A stretch of DNA of 34,805 nucleotides, taken from Arthrobacter sp. (GTDB taxonomy: Bacteria > Actinomycetota > Actinomycetes > Actinomycetales > Micrococcaceae). This document shows positions 25,131-34,132 of this stretch, in pieces. Below the pieces are notes generated by a model that saw only the letters and a program-made list of their open reading frames with translations, was not told the DNA's origin and did not search any database. Numbering within the stretch: the stretch's first letter is position 1; every line of letters starts with the position of its first letter. The stretch is from the NCBI GenBank assembly GCA_030147325.1, contig JASLAA010000100.1:1-34805 (forward strand). The letters are read 5' to 3'. Made by a program: the position numbers and the translations under genes.

Positions 25131-26156
25131 TCAGCGCCGTTGCGCCTCGCGGGCCACGGGGACCCGGGACAGCACGTCCTCGACGATGCTCGACGACGTC
25201 TCCCCGGCACTCGTGGCCTTGCGGTCCAGCAGGAGGCGGTGTGCGAGGACGGCGTCGGCGATGCCGGCGATGTCGTCGGGGAGGACGAAGTCCCGGCCCT
25301 CGAGGGCGGCTCCGGCCTTCGCGGCCCGCAGGAGCTGCAGGAGGGACCGGGGGCTTGCGCCGAGCCGCAGCCTCGGGTGGTCCCGGGTGGCGCGCCCGAC
25401 GGCGACGGTGTAGTCCTTCACGGCGGGAGAGACGTAGACCTCGCGCACCTGACGCATCATGCCGGCGATGTCGGCCACACTTGCGACCGGGCGGATGGCG
25501 GCCAGCGGCGAGACGGACTGGTGGGTCTCGAGCATGTCGGCCTCGGCGCGGGCGTCAGGGTAGCCCATCGAGATACGGGCCATGAAGCGGTCGCGCTGGG
25601 CCTCGGGAAGAGGGTAGGTGCCCTCCATCTCGATGGGGTTCTGGGTCGCGACCACCATGAAGGGCGCTCCGAGCGTGTGGGTGTGTCCGTCCACGGTGAC
25701 CTGGTGCTCCTCCATGCACTCCAGCAGCGAGGACTGCGTCTTCGCCGACGCGCGGTTGATCTCGTCACCGATCACGATGTTCGCGAACACCGGCCCGGGC
25801 CGGAACTCGAACCGTCGGGAGTCCTGGTTGAAGATCGATACGCCGGTGACGTCGGAGGGCAGCAGGTCCGGCGTGAACTGGATGCGGTTGACGGTGCAGT
25901 CGATGGTGCGGGCGAGGGTCTTGGCGAGCATCGTCTTGCCGACGCCCGGGACGTCCTCGAGCAGCAGGTGCCCCTGGGCCAGCAGGACCGTCAGGGCCAG
26001 GCGTGCTGCCTCCGGCTTGCCGTCGATGACGGTGTCGATCGCGCCCAGGATGCGCCTGCTGATGTCGTGGAACGTCGCTCCGGGAGCTTCCGGGCCCGCT
26101 GGTACCGCCGGCCGACGGTCCGCTGCGACCTCGGCGATGTTGTGCTGGACGTCCAT
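25131..26156 (-). CDS. MoxR family AAA+ ATPase
   Basis: MoxR ATPases are cytosolic AAA+ proteins thought to remodel or activate partner complexes together with vWA-containing proteins. Walker A is EDVPGVGKT (67-75), Walker B NIVIGDE (126-132), sensor 1 lies in VATQNPIEMEGTYPLPEAQRDRF, and sensor 2/lid residues in GASPRSLLQLLRAAKA. Length (341) is typical. The ATG at 26156 has GGAAGG 5 nt upstream. It leads the operon with DUF58 and the transglutaminase and diverges from tatD across 184 nt. A minus-strand TAATCT (26280-26285) in the AT-richer part of that gap may be its -10. Confidence 0.95.
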   Translation of the reverse strand: MDVQHNIAEVAADRRPAVPAGPEAPGATFHDISRRILGAIDTVIDGKPEAARLALTVLLAQGHLLLEDVPGVGKTMLAKTLARTIDCTVNRIQFTPDLLPSDVTGVSIFNQDSRRFEFRPGPVFANIVIGDEINRASAKTQSSLLECMEEHQVTVDGHTHTLGAPFMVVATQNPIEMEGTYPLPEAQRDRFMARISMGYPDARAEADMLETHQSVSPLAAIRPVASVADIAGMMRQVREVYVSPAVKDYTVAVGRATRDHPRLRLGASPRSLLQLLRAAKAGAALEGRDFVLPDDIAGIADAVLAHRLLLDRKATSAGETSSSIVEDVLSRVPVAREAQRR

Positions 26157-26328
26157 GGGTGCCTTCCATGCGTGCGGCTGCGGCGGCGGGTTCGGCCGGA
26201 CGGCCGGGCAGTCGACACGCAGGGAACGGCCATGGCCGATCCTGCACGGGGCAGAAGAAGCCGGGCTGAATGATTCAACAGATTACTAGCTCAACTTCAT
26301 CCCCGGGGGATAAGTTCCGCTCGCTGGC

Positions 26329-26334
26329 TAGGCT
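26329..26334 (+). promoter_or_regulatory. -10 element, leaderless start of tatD
   Basis: TAGGCT ends 6 nt before the ATG at 26341, with no ribosome binding site. Confidence 0.55.
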
Positions 26335-26340
26335 TGAACC

Positions 26341-27318
26341 ATGTGTTCCCGTGCAGCAGAGCCCTCCCACCCCTTCGAAGCCGGCCGGACCCCGTCCGCG
26401 TACCTGGAGCCGCAGGACGGTCCCGGGGAGGCGGCGACGGCGAACGCCGGCAGTGGGGGCGAGGACACGGCTGCCCGACGACGGCGGAAGGGCGGCTACC
26501 CGCCGCTGCCGGAGCCCCTGCCCGTGCCCGTGATCGACAACCACACGCACTTCGACTTCCGTGACGGATCGGTCGAGGTCTCCGTCGCCGACGCACTCGA
26601 CGCCGCCGAGGCTGCCGGGGTGAAGGGCGCGGTGCAGGTCGGCACGGACCTGGCGTCGTCGCGCTTCACGGCCGACGTCGTGAACCAGGACCGGCGCCTG
26701 CTCGGGGCGGTGGCACTCCACCCGAACGACGCCCCGCTGCTCGCAGACGCGGGAACGCTGGAGAAGGCGCTCGCGGAGATCGAGCAGCTCGCCGCCGGAC
26801 CCCGTATCCGTGCTCTGGGCGAGACGGGACTCGACTACTTCCGGACCGGGGAGGGCGGACGGGGCAGCCAGCTCGTCTCCTTCCGCAGCCACATCGACAT
26901 CGCCAAGCGGCTCGGCAAGGCCCTGCAGATCCATGACCGCGACGCACACGACGACGTCGTCGCAACGCTCCTCGCCGACGGCGCCCCCGACCGCGTGGTG
27001 CTCCACTGCTTCTCCGGGGACGCCGAGCTGGCGCGCACCTGCAACGAGAACGGCTGGTACATGTCCTTCGCCGGTACCGTGACGTTCAAGAACGCGGCCA
27101 CCCTGCGGGAGGCCCTGCTCGTCGCCGATCCGGCCCTGGTGCTCGTCGAGACCGACGCCCCGTTCCTCACCCCGCACCCGCACCGGGGCCGGCCCAATGC
27201 CTCCTACGTGATGCCCTCCACCGTGCGGGCGATGGCCGAGCTCCTGAACACCGGGCTCGATGCGCTGTGCAGCCGAATCACGGTCAACACGGAGGCCGTG
27301 TACGGCAGCTGGGACTGA
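26341..27318 (+). CDS. tatD: TatD family metal-dependent hydrolase (3'-5' DNase)
   Basis: TatD proteins are TIM-barrel, two-metal nucleases of the amidohydrolase superfamily involved in DNA repair and processing. Metal ligands are H68 and H70 in NHTHFD, the glutamate of ALGETGLDYF, the histidines of IHDRDAH and LHCFSGD, and the aspartate of VETDAPFLTP. About 60 hydrophilic residues rich in Ala, Gly, Pro and Arg precede the barrel and are atypical. ATG 26341 is supported by the -10 hexamer directly upstream. It heads the conserved tatD-rsmA-ispE order known from mycobacteria. Confidence 0.94.
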   Translation: MCSRAAEPSHPFEAGRTPSAYLEPQDGPGEAATANAGSGGEDTAARRRRKGGYPPLPEPLPVPVIDNHTHFDFRDGSVEVSVADALDAAEAAGVKGAVQVGTDLASSRFTADVVNQDRRLLGAVALHPNDAPLLADAGTLEKALAEIEQLAAGPRIRALGETGLDYFRTGEGGRGSQLVSFRSHIDIAKRLGKALQIHDRDAHDDVVATLLADGAPDRVVLHCFSGDAELARTCNENGWYMSFAGTVTFKNAATLREALLVADPALVLVETDAPFLTPHPHRGRPNASYVMPSTVRAMAELLNTGLDALCSRITVNTEAVYGSWD

Positions 27319-27381
27319 GCGCTGCAGCGTTCCGCCGCCGGTGGTGGGGGCGACGACAGCAGTGACCCCGGGCCGGACCGA

Positions 27382-27387
27382 TACGAT
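27382..27387 (+). promoter_or_regulatory. -10 element, leaderless start of rsmA
   Basis: TACGAT ends 6 nt before the GTG at 27394, inside the 75-nt tatD-rsmA gap. Confidence 0.55.
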
Positions 27388-27393
27388 GACACG

Positions 27394-28299
27394 GTGACCA
27401 CGCCCCCCGCCGCCGGCCCGCCCGCACCCCTGTTCGGAGCCGCAGACATCCGGCGCCTCGCGGCCGAGGTGGACATCCGTCCCACGAAGACCCTCGGGCA
27501 GAACTTCGTGATCGACGGCAACACCATCCGCCGCATCGTCGCCGCCGCGAACCTGGGCGAGAACGAGACCGTCCTCGAGGTGGGGCCCGGCCTCGGCTCG
27601 CTCACCCTCGGTCTGCTCGACGTCGCCGAGCGCGTGGTCGCCGTCGAGATCGACCCCGTCCTGGCGGACAAGCTCCCCGGCACCATCGCGGCGTGGCGGC
27701 CGGAGCGCGCCGCGAACCTCGACGTCGTCCTCGAGGACGCGATGCGCGTGACGGAACTGCCGCACCAGCCCACCGCGCTCGTCGCCAACCTGCCCTACAA
27801 CGTCGCCGTCCCGGTGGTCCTCACCCTCCTCGAGCGGTTCCCGTCCCTCCGCCACGGTCTCGTGATGGTGCAGGACGAGGTGGCGGACCGCCTCGCAGCC
27901 CCTCCCGGCTCGAAGATCTACGGCGTTCCCTCCGTGAAGGCCGCCTGGTACTCGGGCATGGCCAAGGCCGGGATCGTCGGGATGAACGTCTTCTGGCCGG
28001 CCCCCAAGATCGCCTCCGGCCTGGTGCGCTTCACCCGACGGGAACCACCGGCCACCACCGCCACGCGCGAGCAGGTCTTCGCCGTCATCGACGCCGCGTT
28101 CGCCCAGCGCCGGAAGACGCTCCGTGCCGCGCTCGCCGGGTGGGCGGGCAGCCCCGTCCTCGCGGAGCAGGCGCTGCGAGCCGCGGGTGTCGATCCGACG
28201 GCGCGCGGGGAGGTCCTCGACATCACCGCCTTCGCGCGCATCGCCGAGGCCGGTGCGGAAGCCCGAACCGGAGCAGGAGAGGCCCCCGCCGCTCCCTGA
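27394..28299 (+). CDS. rsmA: 16S rRNA (adenine(1518)-N(6)/adenine(1519)-N(6))-dimethyltransferase
   Basis: RsmA (KsgA) dimethylates two adjacent adenosines near the 3' end of 16S rRNA late in small-subunit assembly; its loss causes kasugamycin resistance. Motifs: LGQNF (34-38), EVGPGLG SAM-binding loop (62-68), EIDPVLADKL acidic loop, NLPYN catalytic motif IV (132-136) and FWPAPKIASGLVRF. Length (301) is normal. GTG 27394 is chosen because the conserved region follows soon after and the -10 hexamer is adjacent. In M. tuberculosis rpfB lies between tatD and this gene; here the gap is only 75 nt. ispE starts 23 nt downstream. Confidence 0.96.
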   Translation: MTTPPAAGPPAPLFGAADIRRLAAEVDIRPTKTLGQNFVIDGNTIRRIVAAANLGENETVLEVGPGLGSLTLGLLDVAERVVAVEIDPVLADKLPGTIAAWRPERAANLDVVLEDAMRVTELPHQPTALVANLPYNVAVPVVLTLLERFPSLRHGLVMVQDEVADRLAAPPGSKIYGVPSVKAAWYSGMAKAGIVGMNVFWPAPKIASGLVRFTRREPPATTATREQVFAVIDAAFAQRRKTLRAALAGWAGSPVLAEQALRAAGVDPTARGEVLDITAFARIAEAGAEARTGAGEAPAAP

Positions 28300-28309
28300 G
28301 TCGGTGCGT

Positions 28310-28315
28310 TAGGTT
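28310..28315 (+). promoter_or_regulatory. -10 element, leaderless start of ispE
   Basis: TAGGTT ends 7 nt before the ATG at 28323, within the 23-nt rsmA-ispE gap. It may add to readthrough from rsmA. Confidence 0.5.
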
Positions 28316-28322
28316 GGTGGGT

Positions 28323-29294
28323 ATGGTCTCGGGCAGAACAATCGACATGAGCTCCGGCGCACGCTCCGTGCGGGTACGGGCACCCGGGAAGATCAACGTC
28401 TCACTCCAGGTCGGTCCGCCCCGTGAGGACGGGTACCACGGGATCGCCAGTGTGTTCCTCGCGGTGTCCCTGTACGAGGAGGTCACGGCCACCGAGACCG
28501 CGGGTGACTCCATCACCGTGACGGTCAACGGCCAGGGCACGCTCAACCTGCCCGCCGAATCCATCCCGCTGGACCGCACCAATCTCGCCGTCCGCGCGGC
28601 CGAGCTGCTCGCCGAGGTGAGCCCCGGCCGGACGGGCGTACACCTCGACATCACCAAACGCGTGCCCATCTCGGGGGGCATGGGCGGGGGATCGGCGGAC
28701 GCCGCAGCAGCCCTCCTGGCCTGCGACGCCCTGTGGGGCAGCGGCTTCTCGCGGGACGAGCTGGCGAAGATCGCCGTCGATCTCGGCGCCGATGTCCCCT
28801 TCGCGCTCGTCGGCGGGACCGCCGTCGGGCTCGGCGTGGGGGACCAGTTGACGCCGGCCATCTCGAAGACGCCCCTGCACTGGGTCCTCGTGACCTCCGA
28901 CTACGGGCTCTCCACGCCCGAGGTGTACCGGACGCTCGACGAGATCCGGCTGCGTGACGGCCTGGACGCCGATCCGCAGCCCTCCATCGACCCGGCGATC
29001 CTCGGGGCCATGCGTGCCGGTGACGCTCTCGGTTTGGCGCCGCTGCTGCACAACGACCTCCAGCAGGCCTCGCTGGAACTCGCCCCCGCGCTGGGCGATA
29101 TCCTTGAGACGGGGAAGGCCGCCGGTGCGCTGGCCGGGATCGTCTCCGGTTCCGGACCCACCATCGGTTTCCTGGTCCAGAGCTCCGGCCACGCGGCCGA
29201 ACTGGAGACGTTCCTCACCGATCGTGGACTGCAGGCGATGTCCGTGCATGGCCCGGCCCACGGCGCCCGCATCGCGACCGACCCCACGGGCTGA
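28323..29294 (+). CDS. ispE: 4-(cytidine 5'-diphospho)-2-C-methyl-D-erythritol kinase
   Basis: IspE phosphorylates CDP-methylerythritol with ATP in the non-mevalonate isoprenoid pathway, supplying precursors for polyprenyl carriers, quinones and carotenoids. This GHMP kinase has the N-terminal motif APGKINVSLQV (20-30), the ATP loop PISGGMGGGSADAAA (115-129), DVPFALVGGTAVGLG and the C-terminal GSGPT motif. At 323 residues it is of usual size. ATG 28323 has a leaderless -10 directly upstream; a second ATG at 28347 would also leave the domain intact. The ABC-F gene follows after 33 nt and is probably cotranscribed. Confidence 0.95.
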   Translation: MVSGRTIDMSSGARSVRVRAPGKINVSLQVGPPREDGYHGIASVFLAVSLYEEVTATETAGDSITVTVNGQGTLNLPAESIPLDRTNLAVRAAELLAEVSPGRTGVHLDITKRVPISGGMGGGSADAAAALLACDALWGSGFSRDELAKIAVDLGADVPFALVGGTAVGLGVGDQLTPAISKTPLHWVLVTSDYGLSTPEVYRTLDEIRLRDGLDADPQPSIDPAILGAMRAGDALGLAPLLHNDLQQASLELAPALGDILETGKAAGALAGIVSGSGPTIGFLVQSSGHAAELETFLTDRGLQAMSVHGPAHGARIATDPTG

Positions 29295-29327
29295 CCCACC
29301 ACCGCTCCAATCGAAAGCAGTTTCTCC

Positions 29328-31148
<1,821 letters not shown>

Positions 31149-31318
31149 TAGGCGGCCGGATGCGACGGCAGATCCGCAGAAGACGAGTGCCCCTTCACTC
31201 CATTTTCGGGTAGCCACTACTGGGAGGGAAAGGACGACCGCGTTCTACCGTTGAAGCGATTCGCCCGCTCGTGATCGTTGGCCAAAGAGGCCGCTTGGTG
31301 GGCTTCACGGGGGGATTC
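31149..31318 (+). other. Non-coding gap upstream of acyltransferase gene
   Basis: No gene is seen. The stretch near 31194-31235 (cattttcgggtagccactac) has lower GC than its surroundings and may hold promoter or leader elements of the acyltransferase gene. TACCGT at 31246-31251 is a possible -10. GGCC-AAAGA-GGCC (31281-31293) is a short hairpin in the leader. Confidence 0.35.
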
Positions 31319-32602
31319 ATGGCAAGCTACCAGGACGTATCAGCAGGCGGGCAGGGCGTGCTCGGGCACGGTGGCCTTCCTCCGGCTCGCGGGAGGCGCC
31401 GCCTCGATGCGGAGGTGGATCAGCCCTCGACGGCCCGCGCCGATCGGCTCCGCACTGCGCCCATCAACAGTGCGCCCCTCAACAGTGCGCCCCTGAACAG
31501 TGCGAGCCGCTTCGCGCACATCGACGCGCTGAGGGCTTTCGCGGTGCTGCTCGTCGTCGTCGCCCATGCCGGTCTGGGTCACCTCATTCCGGGCGGAAGC
31601 GGTGTCACCATCTTCTTCGCCATTTCCGGCTTCATCATCACCTTCCTCCTGCTGCGGGAACGGGACAAGACGGGGGGATTCTCCGCTCGCGGCTTCTACC
31701 GCCGCCGGGCCGTCAAGATCGTTCCGCCCCTGGTGCTGATCATCGTGCTGCCCAGCATGGTGTACGCCGTCTTCGCGCCGGTGAATCCGTTGGTGGTGCT
31801 CGCGCAGGTCTTCTTCGTCTTCAATTGGGTCCAGCTTGCCGGGTTCGATGGTGCGTTGCCCGGAAGCGGAGTCGTCTGGAGCCTGTCGATCGAGGAACAG
31901 TTCTACCTGGTGTTCGCCGTGATCTGGATGTTCGCCGTCCGGTCCCGGTACTGGCGGGGGATCGTCACCGCGTGTGCGGCAGCGGGCATCGTCTACCCGC
32001 TGGCCGCCCGGATGCTCCTCGCCTCCGATCCGGGTCTGTCCACGCGCATCTACTACGGCTCCGATACGCGGCTCGACGGCGTCGCGTGGGGTGTCCTTGC
32101 CGCTATCGGCTACCACTTCTGGCAGGAGCGCGGCTCGATCCGGAACGGTTGGACCCGCCTCCTCGCCAGCGACTGGTCCCTGATCGGAGCAGTCGTGCTC
32201 TATCTCGTAAGCTTGCTGATGCGCGATACGCAGTTCCAGGACACCTTCCGCTTCACCTTCCAGAGCGTCGCGACCTGCCTCGTGATCCTGTACGGGCTGT
32301 TGCCCGGGCAGTCCGCGCTCCGCAGGCTGTTCTACTCCGTGTCGGCGACGAGGATCGTGTCCCTGATCGGTCTGGCAAGCTACAGCATCTACCTGGTGCA
32401 CCATGTTCTCAATAACGCCGTGCGAGACGTGGTGGCGCTGCCGCAGCTCGTCGAGATCCCGGTGTTGGTGACGCTGGGACTTGCAGCAGGAATCCTGGTC
32501 TACAGGACGGTGGAGGTACCCATCCATCGGTGGAACGCGCACCGCACTGCGCCGAAGAACCCCTCCGCATCGGGGCTGGGCGCCCCAGTCCTGGCACCGT
32601 GA
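31319..32602 (+). CDS. OafA/ExoZ-like membrane acyltransferase (acyltransferase family 3)
   Basis: These integral membrane enzymes move acyl groups, often acetyl, onto extracytoplasmic polysaccharides or lipids. The protein (427 residues) has a hydrophilic N-terminus of about 60 residues, then ALRAFAVLLVVVAHAG with the catalytic histidine, FFAISGFIITFLLLRE, the basic FYRRRAVKIVPPLV, WSLSIEEQFYLVF and roughly ten helices ending in VEVPIHRW. The N-terminal region contains three 5-residue repeats, (I/L)NSAP-like. ATG 31319 has GGGGGGA 4-5 nt upstream; GTG 31271 is a longer alternative. The acceptor is unknown; a polysaccharide synthase gene begins 1.5 kb downstream on the other strand, separated by the tRNA. 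Confidence 0.9.
   Translation: MASYQDVSAGGQGVLGHGGLPPARGRRRLDAEVDQPSTARADRLRTAPINSAPLNSAPLNSASRFAHIDALRAFAVLLVVVAHAGLGHLIPGGSGVTIFFAISGFIITFLLLRERDKTGGFSARGFYRRRAVKIVPPLVLIIVLPSMVYAVFAPVNPLVVLAQVFFVFNWVQLAGFDGALPGSGVVWSLSIEEQFYLVFAVIWMFAVRSRYWRGIVTACAAAGIVYPLAARMLLASDPGLSTRIYYGSDTRLDGVAWGVLAAIGYHFWQERGSIRNGWTRLLASDWSLIGAVVLYLVSLLMRDTQFQDTFRFTFQSVATCLVILYGLLPGQSALRRLFYSVSATRIVSLIGLASYSIYLVHHVLNNAVRDVVALPQLVEIPVLVTLGLAAGILVYRTVEVPIHRWNAHRTAPKNPSASGLGAPVLAP
31463..31507 (+). repeat. Three tandem 15-bp repeats in acyltransferase coding region
   Basis: Units ATCAACAGTGCGCCC, CTCAACAGTGCGCCC and CTGAACAGTGCGAGC follow directly on one another. They encode INSAP, LNSAP and LNSAS. Because the unit is a multiple of three, copy-number change would keep the frame. 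Confidence 0.85.
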
Positions 32603-32895
32603 GGAGGACGAGCCGCTCTGTCTGATAGGTAGCGCAGTGGGCGCGAATACCGGTCTAGGCGCAGAGTGGCGCTGACTGCGGGTATGGTTGGGTCAACTGC
32701 CCTGGGTCTCAGGAATCCGTGCATGGCAGTCAACTGGCCCGTCTGGCTCTGGGGATACAGACGGGCCGCTCCATGCCCTCGGCACACGAGTGGAGGGCTG
32801 CGCCTCCGGCGGGCGCCCCGGGTCGCCCGTGCCGGGCCGGTCATGGCAGACTGGATCTCTGTGCGCGGCTCCGGCAGTGGGGCGCCGGCACTCGG
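32603..32895 (+). other. Intergenic region with hairpin and short direct repeat
   Basis: No protein gene is convincing in these 293 nt. A perfect 10-bp inverted repeat, GGCCCGTCTG (32736-32745) / CAGACGGGCC (32758-32767), with a 12-nt loop could end acyltransferase transcription. The octamer GTCAACTG occurs at 32692-32699 and 32729-32736, the second copy touching the hairpin. CAGACT at 32847-32852, 44 nt before the tRNA, is a weak candidate -10. Confidence 0.4.
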
Positions 32896-32970
32896 TCCGC
32901 CCTGGTGTAATGGCAGCACCCCAGCCTTTGGAGCTGTGGAGTATAGGTTCGAATCCTATGGGCGGAACCA
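32896..32970 (+). tRNA. tRNA-Gln (anticodon TTG)
   Basis: The cloverleaf folds: acceptor TCCGCCC/GGGCGGA, D-stem GTG/CAC, anticodon loop CTTTGGA (32926-32932) with TTG at 32928-32930, T-arm ATAGG-TTCGAAT-CCTAT, discriminator A and encoded CCA (32968-32970). The anticodon reads CAA, glutamine. One oddity: the outermost anticodon-stem pair is C32921 opposite T32937, a mismatch. Confidence 0.93.
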
Positions 32971-32975
32971 CCCCG

Positions 32976-32990
32976 GGCGGTCAGCCCGCC
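32976..32990. terminator. Small hairpin between tRNA and galactanase gene
   Basis: GGCGG and CCGCC arms surround a 5-nt loop containing the galactanase stop codon (32981-32983). It lies 5 nt after the tRNA CCA end. Short and without a T-run, so only tentative. Confidence 0.3.
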
Positions 32991-34132
32991 AGACGCGACA
33001 GTGCCGGCAGGGATTGCCCGTACCAGTCGAAGAGCGTCAGCCCCGCGTAGCTGTTGCACAGTCCGTCCTCCAGACGGACAGCAGGCAGCCAGGCCGGTTC
33101 CCAGACGAAGAAGCCGAGCCCGTGACCATCGGGCACGTGCTGCATGAGCTCCCGCAGACCAGCGATGTAGGCGGCCTGGCCCTCGGGTGTCGCAGGGTAG
33201 ATGGAGCGGTCCGGCAGCTCGCCGTCGTCCTCCATGACGCTCCTGCAGTCGGCGGGATCGTCCGTGGTCCAGGGGTAGCCCGTCTCGACGACGATGATGC
33301 CGCGGTCGTACCGGGTGGCGAGGTAGTCGAGGCTCCGCCCGAGCCGGGCCAGGGACCCGCCCCAGAACGGATAGTAGGTCAGGCCGATCACATCGAACGG
33401 CATGTCGTTCTCGACCACCTTGTCGAAGAAGCGGGCAGCGGCGTCGAGGTCGCCGCCGGCGTGGGAATGGATCATGATCTGTGGGGGCGCGTCGGGGGTA
33501 GCAGCCAGGGCGCCCTCGACGCCGGCCTTGTACAGCTCGGCGAAGCCGTCCCAGTACTCACCCCACTCGAGGTCGACCTTGCCCCAGGACCAGAGCATGC
33601 CGTGGGTCACCTCGTTGCCGACCTGCACCATCTCCACCGGAGTGCCCTGCTCGGCGAACGCCGCCACCACATCCTGTGTATAGGTGCGGACCTGCGCGAT
33701 CAGCTCCTGCTCGTCGAGGGCCGCCCAAGCTGCTGGGAGCTCCTGGTTGTCCTGGTCCGCCCAGGTATCGGAATAGTGGAGGTCGAGCAGGATCGACATC
33801 CCGGCCGCCTTGGATCGCGCGGCGATCTCGAGTGCGGAGTCCAGATCACTCGAACCCGGAGCCGGGTCCACCCAGAGGCGGATGCGCGAGTAGTTCACAC
33901 CGTTGGCGCTGAGGATGTCCTCCAGCGGGGCGGCCTGTCCGCCGTCCTCGAAGACCTGGCCGTTCGCCTCCTGCGCGAGCACCGAGGAGAAGTCGGCACC
34001 GATCACGGAGACGGTACTCGTCGCCGGACCGGCATCGCGTTCGTCCGGCGGGACCGTGACCCCGCCCATCAGGCCGAAGCTGAGGAGCAGCGCCAGCGGA
34101 TACCAGGCCTTGAAGGATGCATCCTGCCTCAC
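32981..34132 (-). CDS. Secreted GH53 endo-beta-1,4-galactanase
   Basis: GH53 enzymes hydrolyse beta-1,4-galactan with retention of configuration. The 383-residue protein has an N-terminal hydrophobic signal or anchor (about 8-28, no lipobox cysteine) and a TIM barrel starting at VIGADFSSVL. The acid/base glutamate is E174 (VQVGNEVTHGMLW) and the nucleophile E283 (IIVVETGYPW). RIRLWVDP and HYSDTWADQ are further family motifs. GTG 34132 forms a GTGA overlap with the stop of the upstream glycosyltransferase gene, implying translational coupling. The longer open frame upstream runs out of frame through that gene and is rejected. The coupling points to trimming of a polymer made by the partner rather than plant-galactan scavenging (inference). 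Confidence 0.92.
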   Translation of the reverse strand: MRQDASFKAWYPLALLLSFGLMGGVTVPPDERDAGPATSTVSVIGADFSSVLAQEANGQVFEDGGQAAPLEDILSANGVNYSRIRLWVDPAPGSSDLDSALEIAARSKAAGMSILLDLHYSDTWADQDNQELPAAWAALDEQELIAQVRTYTQDVVAAFAEQGTPVEMVQVGNEVTHGMLWSWGKVDLEWGEYWDGFAELYKAGVEGALAATPDAPPQIMIHSHAGGDLDAAARFFDKVVENDMPFDVIGLTYYPFWGGSLARLGRSLDYLATRYDRGIIVVETGYPWTTDDPADCRSVMEDDGELPDRSIYPATPEGQAAYIAGLRELMQHVPDGHGLGFFVWEPAWLPAVRLEDGLCNSYAGLTLFDWYGQSLPALSRLAG

